A model generated the notes under the pieces. It saw nothing but the letters and a program-made list of their open reading frames with translations, ran no database searches and was not told where the DNA came from. From assembly GCA_007128045.1 (NCBI GenBank), contig SKYG01000065.1, positions 1 through 5,635 of the forward strand: a DNA stretch of 5,635 nt, in the 5' to 3' direction. Both the position numbers and the translations under genes were made by a program. Below, piece by piece: positions 1-5,635 of the stretch (the stretch's first letter is position 1; each line of letters begins with the position of its first letter). This stretch comes from Bacteroidales bacterium (GTDB lineage: Bacteria > Bacteroidota > Bacteroidia > Bacteroidales > UBA7960).

Positions 1-57
1 CATGAAATACCCATGACAAACACTTTGACACACAGACGCATGATTGTTTTTCATGGG

Positions 58-85
58 GGTCAAAGGTCGAAGGTCGAAGGTCAAA
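58..85 (+). repeat. Tandem heptamer array GGTCRAA x4 in the leader of the oxidoreductase gene
   Basis: Four consecutive 7-nt units are visible: GGTCAAA (58-64), GGTCGAA (65-71), GGTCGAA (72-78) and GGTCAAA (79-85). They are followed by a partial GGGA. The array lies just upstream of the preferred ATG at 103, so it is most likely in the 5' untranslated region or the promoter area. The unit length is not a multiple of three, which argues against it encoding protein. Its function is unknown. It may be a copy of a dispersed intergenic repeat, a binding site, or simply a product of replication slippage. Confidence 0.8.
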
Positions 86-102
86 GGGAAAAAAATAAAC
101 AG

Positions 103-1404
103 ATGAAAACAAACAGAAGAAAGTTTCTGCAGAATGCAGGCACTCTCACCCTGGGGATGGGTTTCTTTCCCACCATCGTAAAAGCCTCTGCCCTTGGGCT
201 TAACGGACATACGCCGCCAAGCGACAGGATAAATATGATCATGATCGGATGCGGTGCCATGGGCAAATCAAACCTGAACCCTTTTCTGAATTTCCAAGAT
301 GTTCAGGTTGTCGCCATCTGCGATGTAGACGAACGCAGGCTGGCCGACACCAAAGCAATCATCGACAACAAATACGGGAATACCGATTGCCGCACCTACA
401 TAGATTTTCGCGACATCCTTGAAAAAGAGAATACAGATACAGCGGTACTCTCCCTGCCCGACCACTGGCATGCCATCATATCCTGTGCCACCGCCAACAA
501 AAAAATAGACATCTACGGAGAAAAACCCCTTGCACGTACCATAAAGGAAAGCAGGGTCATCGTCGATGCTGTGCATCGCAACGACATCGTATGGCAAACC
601 GGCAGCCACCAGCGCTCGATAGATATCTTTCGTACGGCAGCAGAATTGGTGAGAAATGGCAGGATAGGGAAGGTAGAATCTGTAGAAGTGGGATTGCCGG
701 ATGGGGGCCACTATACAGGGAACCCGCCCGTGCAAGCTGTTCCCGAAGGCCTGGACTGGGACATGTGGCTCGGACCCGCCCCGGAAGTACCGTATAGGGG
801 TATATCACACTGGAACTGGAGGTGGATCATGGATTACTCGGGTGGCCAGCTCACCGACTGGGCGGGGCATCACGTCGACATCGCCCACTGGGGATTGGGC
901 CTCGACCGCACCGGACCAATCAGCGTGGAAGGCATAGCAACATTTAATGTAGATGGGATATACAATGTGCCAACAGATTACGACATCCACTGCAGGTACG
1001 CCAACGGTTTGCCTATGCGCGTGGCCAATGTCTCAAAGCTCGAACATGGCTTAGGCACTCTGTGGAAAGGCACTGAAGGATGGATCCATGTTACCCGGGG
1101 AGCCCTCAAGGCATCCAACGAAAATATCCTCAAAGAAATAATCGGAGAAGACGAAATTAAACTGTACAAAAGCACCGACCACCGAAGAGACTTCCTCGAC
1201 TGCGTCAGGTCAAGGAAAGAGCCCGTAGCACCGGCAGAGATCGGACACCGGTCAATCTCCGTGGCTTTACTTGGGGAAATTGCCATGCTTACCGGACAAA
1301 AACTCAACTGGAACCCGGAGACAGAAAGTTTTACCGACAACAACAAACATGCAACACGATTGCTTACCAGACCTTACCGCTCCCCCTGGACGTTTCCCGT
1401 GTAG
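103..1404 (+). CDS. Gfo/Idh/MocA family NAD(P)-dependent oxidoreductase with Tat signal peptide
   Basis: Predicted 433-residue exported oxidoreductase, probably acting on a sugar or sugar derivative with a bound nicotinamide cofactor. The N-terminus has a twin-arginine signal (TNRRKFLQ, residues 3-10) followed by a hydrophobic stretch to about residue 30. A Rossmann fold begins near residue 43 with IGCGAMG (48-54), and CDVDE (73-77) ends the second strand. The family hallmark GEKPLA is at 139-144. The C-terminal half holds DWDMWLGPAP (218-227) and DWAGHHVD (252-259), whose Asp252 and His256 are candidate catalytic residues by family analogy. The protein ends in a YRSPW tail that I associate with Bacteroidota members. 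The reading frame is open back to an ATG at 13, but the ATG at 103 puts the Tat motif at the N-terminus and removes a heptamer-repeat-encoded extension. A purine stretch at 83-89 is rather far away for a ribosome-binding site. It is probably co-transcribed with the ThuA-like gene downstream. Exported proteins of this fold include GH109-type glycosidases as well as dehydrogenases, so the reaction is not settled. Confidence 0.9.
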   Translation: MKTNRRKFLQNAGTLTLGMGFFPTIVKASALGLNGHTPPSDRINMIMIGCGAMGKSNLNPFLNFQDVQVVAICDVDERRLADTKAIIDNKYGNTDCRTYIDFRDILEKENTDTAVLSLPDHWHAIISCATANKKIDIYGEKPLARTIKESRVIVDAVHRNDIVWQTGSHQRSIDIFRTAAELVRNGRIGKVESVEVGLPDGGHYTGNPPVQAVPEGLDWDMWLGPAPEVPYRGISHWNWRWIMDYSGGQLTDWAGHHVDIAHWGLGLDRTGPISVEGIATFNVDGIYNVPTDYDIHCRYANGLPMRVANVSKLEHGLGTLWKGTEGWIHVTRGALKASNENILKEIIGEDEIKLYKSTDHRRDFLDCVRSRKEPVAPAEIGHRSISVALLGEIAMLTGQKLNWNPETESFTDNNKHATRLLTRPYRSPWTFPV

Positions 1405-1481
1405 GCCATTACAGGAGCATAATCTACGATTATTTTCTATCCAATAAAACAGCGCGAACAATCAACCAACCTAAGAATAAA

Positions 1482-2705
1482 ATGAACCACAATATAAAAC
1501 ACCTGGCACTTTTTACCATTATTCTATTGTCAATGCTGGCATCATCCTGCACCCAAAAGCCAGCACCCATGCAAGCCCTGATCGTGACCGGACAAAGCAA
1601 CCATAACTGGCAGAAAAGCAGTGTTGCCTTGAAATACATTCTCGACAAGTCGGAATTGTTCGTCACCGGAATGGCAATATCCCCTGCCAAAGGAAATGAT
1701 ATGTCAGAATTCGTGATTGACTTCTCGCCATACGATGTAGTTGTACTCGACTACGTTGGAGACGACTGGCCGGTACAGACAAAGAATAACTTTGTTGAAT
1801 ATGTTCAAAATGGAGGCGGCGTGGTGGTTTACCATCAATCTAATAATGCATTTCCCGACTGGCCTGCGTATAACGAGATCACAGGCCTGGGAGGCTGGGG
1901 CGGTCGGAATGAGGCGTCCGGCCCGTATATATACATTGTTGACGGGGAGCTTGTTCGCGACGATTCCCCTGGAAGGGGTGGATCGCACGGCCGGCAGCAC
2001 GAATTTGTGGTTCAGGCGTTCAAGCCAGATCATCCCATCTTGAAAGGTCTGCCAGAAAGATGGATGCAGGCACAGGATGAGCTTTATTCAGAACTCCGCG
2101 GCCCGGCAGAAAATCTCGAAGTTTTGGCCTATGCTTATGCCGACAAACAATATGGTGGTACAGGCCGCAACGAACCCCAGCTGATGACCATTACCTATGG
2201 GCAGGGACGGATTTTTCATACAACCCTGGGACATGCAGGCCGGGGGAATAACTTACCGGCAATGGAAAGTGTCGGGTTTATCGTTACCTTGCAGCGTGGC
2301 GCCGAATGGGCGGCCACAGGGAAAGTCACCCAAAAACCACCTAAAAATTTTCCCTCCGAAACAGAAAGCCTGCGATGGCCATTTTTTGAAGATATCGATG
2401 AAGGCTTCGAAGACATTGTGAAAAGAATGCAGAACTATCAAACAGGAATGTCGAATGACACATTCATCATCCTGAAACACCTTGTCGCCAAACATGGCAA
2501 CAACCCTGAGAAAATCTCTGAATACAACCAGACCATACGCAGATTGCTTAATTCGCGCCGCACTACAACGGATTGCAAGCAAGTTCTGTTGGTCGATTTC
2601 TCATGGATGGCCGACGAACAGATGAAGCCAGTGTACGAGAAGCTGCTGAAAGACCCTGAGCTTGCAAGCAATGCACAGTTTGCCCTCGACAGATTGGAAA
2701 ACTGA
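1482..2705 (+). CDS. ThuA-like domain lipoprotein
   Basis: A 407-residue protein with an N-terminal lipoprotein-type signal: basic start, hydrophobic core at about 8-19, then LASSC with candidate lipidated Cys23. The lipobox is acceptable but not ideal. Residues 30 to about 280 match the ThuA-like domain (class I glutamine amidotransferase fold). Visible family motifs are ALIVTGQSNHNW (32-43), the strand VVVLDYVGDDW (86-96), GGGVVVYHQSNNAFPDW (111-127), HPILKGLPERW (184-194) with DELYSELRGP (199-208), and GRIFHTTLGH (242-251). The last 100 residues are mostly helical. The end, LLKDPELASNAQFALDRL (388-405), resembles a HEAT-type helical repeat. The gene starts 77 nt after the oxidoreductase on the same strand, with no evident terminator between, so an operon is likely. 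In rhizobia ThuA works with the Gfo/Idh/MocA dehydrogenase ThuB in trehalose/sucrose catabolism via 3-keto sugars. A comparable role here is inferred, and the substrate is unknown. An A-rich stretch (TAAGAATAAA) precedes the ATG, as is common in Bacteroidota. Confidence 0.88.
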   Translation: MNHNIKHLALFTIILLSMLASSCTQKPAPMQALIVTGQSNHNWQKSSVALKYILDKSELFVTGMAISPAKGNDMSEFVIDFSPYDVVVLDYVGDDWPVQTKNNFVEYVQNGGGVVVYHQSNNAFPDWPAYNEITGLGGWGGRNEASGPYIYIVDGELVRDDSPGRGGSHGRQHEFVVQAFKPDHPILKGLPERWMQAQDELYSELRGPAENLEVLAYAYADKQYGGTGRNEPQLMTITYGQGRIFHTTLGHAGRGNNLPAMESVGFIVTLQRGAEWAATGKVTQKPPKNFPSETESLRWPFFEDIDEGFEDIVKRMQNYQTGMSNDTFIILKHLVAKHGNNPEKISEYNQTIRRLLNSRRTTTDCKQVLLVDFSWMADEQMKPVYEKLLKDPELASNAQFALDRLEN

Positions 2706-2788
2706 TCGGGCCTTCATTGCTTTTTCCAAACCTGCACTTTTTGCGCACATAAGGGTTCATAAGCTTTACATGGATAAATACAGAACTG

Positions 2789-3703
2789 ATGATCTCGGTG
2801 GTTATTCCTTTATATAATGAAGAACGCCTGCTTGAAGGGTTCCTCAAAGCACTGCTTGAAGCCCTGGAAGAAACCGGGCAAGCCATTGAACTCATTTGCG
2901 TCGATGACGGAAGCACCGATGCCACTCTGGAGATCCTTGTGCAGATGCATCACAAACACAAAGCAGTGAAGATACTCTCTCTGTCGCGAAACTACGGATT
3001 GCAGGCTGCCCTGACTGCGGGACTGGATTACGCTAAAGGAGACTGGGTGGTGATGATGGACGGAGATTTTCAGGACCCGCCCCAACTGCTGCCCGTGCTT
3101 TTTGAGAAAATAAAAACAAGCGGTGCAGATATCGTAACAGCAATCCGGGAAACACGCAATGATACATTCTCCAGGAAATTTTACACCAATATGTTTCACC
3201 GTATCTTCGAAGCACTTACCAAAGGACAGCAAATATCGCAAACCGGAAATTTCTGCATCCTGAATAAAAAGGCCCACGATGCCATCCTGAAGTTCTCCGA
3301 AAGAAACCGATACCTGCCCGGTATCAGAAACCTGATCGGTTTTAACCACGACTTTATCCGGTATAACAGGCCAAACCGGCTCGAAGGAGAATCAAAAATG
3401 AGCCTTAGAATGCTCTTCTCATTGGGTGCAGATGCCATCTACTCTTTCACAAAATGGCCCATAAGGGCCTGCCTCTACCTCGGAATACTCGGAATATTTA
3501 CCTTCTCGGCAGCACTTATATATACCCTGGCATCAAAAATACTGGGACTGGCACCTGTGGGATGGTCATCCATGTTTCTGGCAATTAGCTTTTTCGGCTC
3601 AATACAACTGACTTTCCTCGGACTCATTGGAGAATACATTTACCGGATATTTAAAGAAGTACAGGCCAGACCCATTTACCTGGTCAAGGATGTCTATGAA
3701 TAG
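2789..3703 (+). CDS. GT2 family polyprenyl-phosphate glycosyltransferase (GtrB/ArnC/DPM1-like)
   Basis: A 304-residue GT-A fold enzyme expected to move a sugar from a nucleotide sugar to a polyprenyl phosphate at the cytoplasmic membrane face. Motifs in order are VVIPLYNEE (4-12), VDDGSTD (38-44), SRNYGLQAALTAGLDYAKGD (66-85), MDGDFQDPP (90-98) with the metal-binding DxD at 91-93, RYLPGIRNLIGF (174-185) and R..GESKMS (197-205). Two membrane helices follow, about 226-250 and 258-283. The C-terminal signature GEYIYRIFKEVQARPIYLV (281-299) is typical of the GtrB/YkcC group. The length matches the family norm of about 300-330 and no key motif is missing. The ATG at 2789 begins directly with the first beta strand and no better in-frame start lies upstream. 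The stop overlaps the start of the GT39-like gene by 8 nt, so the two are very probably translated together. The sugar (glucose, mannose, aminosugar or other) cannot be deduced. Confidence 0.93.
   Translation: MISVVIPLYNEERLLEGFLKALLEALEETGQAIELICVDDGSTDATLEILVQMHHKHKAVKILSLSRNYGLQAALTAGLDYAKGDWVVMMDGDFQDPPQLLPVLFEKIKTSGADIVTAIRETRNDTFSRKFYTNMFHRIFEALTKGQQISQTGNFCILNKKAHDAILKFSERNRYLPGIRNLIGFNHDFIRYNRPNRLEGESKMSLRMLFSLGADAIYSFTKWPIRACLYLGILGIFTFSAALIYTLASKILGLAPVGWSSMFLAISFFGSIQLTFLGLIGEYIYRIFKEVQARPIYLVKDVYE
3686..3690 (+). promoter_or_regulatory. Shine-Dalgarno-like AAGGA for the GT39-like gene
   Basis: AAGGA ends 5 nt before the ATG at 3696 and lies inside the last codons of the GT2 gene. 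It favours that ATG over the in-frame ATG at 3717, which has only an AGGG (3702-3705) 11 nt upstream. It also fits translational coupling across the 8-nt overlap. Confidence 0.5.
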
Positions 3704-5635
3704 GGCTGCACAAAAAATGATTGAAAAAAAATTCTTTTATATCATCCTGTTCCTTATTGCCGTGACACTGTCTTTGCTGGCTCCCAGAGCGGCAGTAAAT
3801 GTGGATGAGGTACTGCACCATACCCATGCAAAGAATGTCGTAAACTGGTATTTCACCTGTGGTGCAGATACCACCTGTCTGCACACCCCGGTAACAAACC
3901 TGGTCTATTACAGCCAATCGGCAGACAACCTGACTGCCCTCATCATACGGATATTTGACATCAAAGACGAATACCTGGTCAGGCAGTATGCCGGCGCGGT
4001 ATTTTTCCTGTTGCTGCTGTTCATGTCCGGCCTGATGGCAAAAAGTGTAAGCAGGTCATGGACAGTATCCATTGTGGTTATCCTGGCACTGTTCTTTATG
4101 CCCAGGCTGACCGGACAGGCCCTTGGAAATCTGAAAGACATCCCATTTGCTGCTGGCTATATGGGCGGACTGCTTGCTATCCTGCAATTCAGCAAAGAGT
4201 TGCCCCGGCCTCAATGGAAAACTACCATAGCCCTTGCCTTGGCCATCGCATTTACGGTCTCTGTCAGAGCCGGCGGATTCATCCTGTTTGCTTACCTTGC
4301 AATGGCGGTATTGTTTTTCTTGCTGGTTAGGCCCAACCCCCTGCAGTATCTCATCTCCCTTAAGCCACAGATGGCCGGACTGATTGCCAAAGGGATGCTT
4401 ATCCTGATTGTCGGATACTTTGCCGGACTGGTGTTCTGGCCTTTTGCCCTGCAAGATGTGCTTCATCATCCGCTGCAAGGCCTGGCCATGATGGAAAACT
4501 ACAAAGTAAGCATACGGCAGTTGTTTCTGGGACAACTACTCTGGAGCACCGAACTGCCCTGGTTCTACCTGCCCCTGTGGCTGCTGATATCCACTCCCCT
4601 ATTCACCCTGGCAGGCTTCGCCTTGTTCCTGCTGCTAATTCCTGCCACCTACAAAAGGAATCCACTCCAGCCCCCGCATTATTTTGGGGAAGCCCTGCTG
4701 ATTGTTTCAGTTATTTTTCCCGTGATTTATGTCATCTCTATCCAGTCTAACCTGTATAGCGGGATAAGACAAATGCTATTCATACTGCCCCCCATGGCCA
4801 TTCTGGCTGCCATGGGAGTTCGAACAGCATACACCCTGCTTGCCGCAAAACAAAACAAAATATACGCCAGTAGTTTCATGGGATTATTTATCATCCTGCT
4901 GATATGGCCGGCAAAACATCAGATACAGACCTTCCCGGTCGATTATGTATATTTTAATGCCCTGGCCGGGGGGAGTAAAAAGGCATGGGGAAATTTTGAA
5001 TATGATTATTACTTTCATGCACTTAAGAAACCTGCTGCATTTCTTGTCGATCTTGTTCACAAAAAAAAAACCACTGAACCCGTGATGGTGGCAATAAACA
5101 GCAACCTTTTCAACTACTTCGAGCCCCATCCAGATATCGCTGTTCAATATACCAGGTATATGGAACGCAGCAGTATAGATTGGGATTATGGCTTGTTTGG
5201 GGTGAATTATATTCACCCCCATCTCTTACAGAACAAGCTGTGGCAATCGGAAGATATCATAAAAACATGGTACCACAAAGGAAATCCTGTTGCTGTGTTG
5301 ATTGAAAGGAAGGACAAATCCGATTTTCTGGGAATTTCTGAAATAAAAAATGTACATTTGCAGGAAGGAATTGCGCTGCTCGAATATGCCATACAGCGCA
5401 ACCCAAACAATGTATGGATATATGTATACCTGGCCAGGGCCCGGTTCAATAGTGGCGATACATCAGGGTCTTTACAAACCATCAAACGTGGCAAACAAAT
5501 ACACCCATATTACGAACCACTTTTGTTGCTTGAAGCCGAAACCCTATATAAAACAGGGAACATCACAGAAGCACGGACAGTCATGTATAAACTGCTGTCA
5601 ATAAACCCCAGGTATCAGCCGGCAGAGAAGCTGTA
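3696..5635 (+). CDS. GT-C (GT39/PMT-like) integral membrane glycosyltransferase with C-terminal TPR-like region, partial at right edge
   Basis: The frame is open from 3696 to the window end (646 codons plus 2 nt, no stop), so the C-terminus is missing. The first helix (about 13-29) is followed by an extracytoplasmic loop with the acidic pair Asp37-Glu38, the usual GT-C catalytic/metal position. Many membrane helices follow to about residue 405. Recognisable motifs are GNLKDIPFAAGY (144-155), PWFYLPLWLLISTP (288-301), SGIRQMLFILPP (355-366) and YVYFNALAGGSKKAWGNFE (417-435), all of which I associate with a bacterial GT39-like clade. A soluble section (about 445-545) leads into paired helices resembling TPRs (about 552-640). 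The likely role is transfer of a sugar from a polyprenyl-phosphate carrier to a glycan, lipid or protein outside the membrane, with the donor made by the overlapping GT2 gene. The start at 3696 is supported by AAGGA; the in-frame ATG at 3717 (residue 8) is the alternative. An A10 run (5061-5070) and a hairpin (5199-5219) lie inside the gene. The acceptor is unknown. Confidence 0.88.
   Translation, partial: MNRAAQKMIEKKFFYIILFLIAVTLSLLAPRAAVNVDEVLHHTHAKNVVNWYFTCGADTTCLHTPVTNLVYYSQSADNLTALIIRIFDIKDEYLVRQYAGAVFFLLLLFMSGLMAKSVSRSWTVSIVVILALFFMPRLTGQALGNLKDIPFAAGYMGGLLAILQFSKELPRPQWKTTIALALAIAFTVSVRAGGFILFAYLAMAVLFFLLVRPNPLQYLISLKPQMAGLIAKGMLILIVGYFAGLVFWPFALQDVLHHPLQGLAMMENYKVSIRQLFLGQLLWSTELPWFYLPLWLLISTPLFTLAGFALFLLLIPATYKRNPLQPPHYFGEALLIVSVIFPVIYVISIQSNLYSGIRQMLFILPPMAILAAMGVRTAYTLLAAKQNKIYASSFMGLFIILLIWPAKHQIQTFPVDYVYFNALAGGSKKAWGNFEYDYYFHALKKPAAFLVDLVHKKKTTEPVMVAINSNLFNYFEPHPDIAVQYTRYMERSSIDWDYGLFGVNYIHPHLLQNKLWQSEDIIKTWYHKGNPVAVLIERKDKSDFLGISEIKNVHLQEGIALLEYAIQRNPNNVWIYVYLARARFNSGDTSGSLQTIKRGKQIHPYYEPLLLLEAETLYKTGNITEARTVMYKLLSINPRYQPAEKL
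5199..5219. repeat. Perfect 9-bp inverted repeat with 3-nt loop inside the GT39-like gene
   Basis: GGGGTGAAT (5199-5207) and ATTCACCCC (5211-5219) are exact reverse complements separated by TAT. The element lies in coding sequence (about residues 502-508, GVNYIHP) and has no following T-run, so it is not a typical intrinsic terminator. It could be a chance palindrome, an operator-like site or an mRNA hairpin. Confidence 0.6.

Noticed and set aside
24..50. Possible Bacteroidota-type promoter (TTTG at 24-27, T-rich stretch around 41-50)
   Set aside because: The downstream part matches the TAnnTTTG -7 consensus poorly and the spacing is too short, so I do not call a promoter.
13..102. N-terminal extension of the oxidoreductase from the ATG at 13
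   Set aside because: It would put about 30 residues, partly encoded by the heptamer array, in front of a clean Tat signal. No Shine-Dalgarno-like sequence precedes it, and the composition does not resemble a signal or domain.
268..735. 155-residue antisense ORF in the oxidoreductase gene
   Set aside because: It lies opposite a well-supported coding region, has no recognisable domain and is explained as a shadow frame.
2740..2768. Possible promoter before the GT2 gene (TTTG at 2740-2743, TAAGCTTT at 2760-2767)
   Set aside because: The -7 match is partial and the spacing of about 16 nt is short for this promoter class. A promoter is plausible in this gap between modules but not supported enough to annotate.
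2706..2788. Intrinsic terminator between the ThuA-like and GT2 genes
   Set aside because: T-runs are present but no stable stem precedes them, so no terminator can be supported despite the change of functional module.
2770..2817. Short ORF beginning at the ATG at 2770 overlapping the GT2 start
   Set aside because: Only 15 codons, with no ribosome-binding site or recognisable leader peptide features; it overlaps the GT2 start in another frame.
2810..3349. 179-residue antisense ORF opposite the GT2 gene
   Set aside because: The plus-strand frame contains every expected GT2 motif. The antisense product shows no domain, only composition mirrored from the sense codons.
3456..3469. GGCCC/GGGCC inverted repeat in the GT2 gene
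   Set aside because: Arms are only 5 bp, within coding sequence, and expected by chance.
4056..4535. 159-residue antisense ORF opposite the GT39-like gene
   Set aside because: Its Gln/Lys/His-rich composition is what antisense reading of a hydrophobic Leu/Ala/Ile membrane gene gives. The plus frame is uninterrupted throughout.

Overview
The window looks like an ordinary stretch of a Bacteroidota chromosome. The assignment is inferred from the protein types: a Tat-exported Gfo/Idh/MocA oxidoreductase, a lipoprotein with a ThuA-like domain, A-rich start regions with weak Shine-Dalgarno matches, and a GT39-like membrane glycosyltransferase of a kind I associate with this phylum. All four genes are on the plus strand and closely packed, with no RNA gene, insertion sequence, CRISPR array or phage signature. 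The longest non-coding gaps are about 100 nt.

Region 1 (1-2705), sugar oxidation and processing module. A short leader carries four tandem copies of a GGTCRAA heptamer. It is followed by a Tat-signal Gfo/Idh/MocA family NAD(P)-dependent oxidoreductase (103-1404) and, after 77 nt, a lipoprotein with a ThuA-like glutamine-amidotransferase-fold domain (1482-2705). The pairing recalls the thuA/thuB pair of rhizobia, where a Gfo/Idh/MocA dehydrogenase makes 3-keto sugars. Here both partners appear to be exported, so the chemistry would take place in the periplasm or at a membrane surface. The substrate cannot be read from the sequence.

Region 2 (2789-5635), lipid-linked glycosylation module. A GT2 glycosyltransferase of the polyprenyl-phosphate sugar synthase type (GtrB/ArnC/DPM1-like, two C-terminal membrane helices) overlaps by 8 nt the start of a multi-spanning GT-C (GT39/PMT-like) glycosyltransferase. 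The second protein is open to the right edge of the window, so it is partial. The likely division of labour is that the first enzyme charges a polyprenyl phosphate with a sugar on the cytoplasmic face, and the second uses the flipped lipid-sugar as donor outside. The second enzyme ends in a TPR-like region, which continues past the window.

I found no strong evidence of a new defence, mobile or regulatory system. The points most worth a second look are the heptamer array, the coupled GT2/GT39 pair with its TPR tail, and a ten-A tract in the GT39 gene where a one-base slip in either direction would remove the soluble and TPR part.
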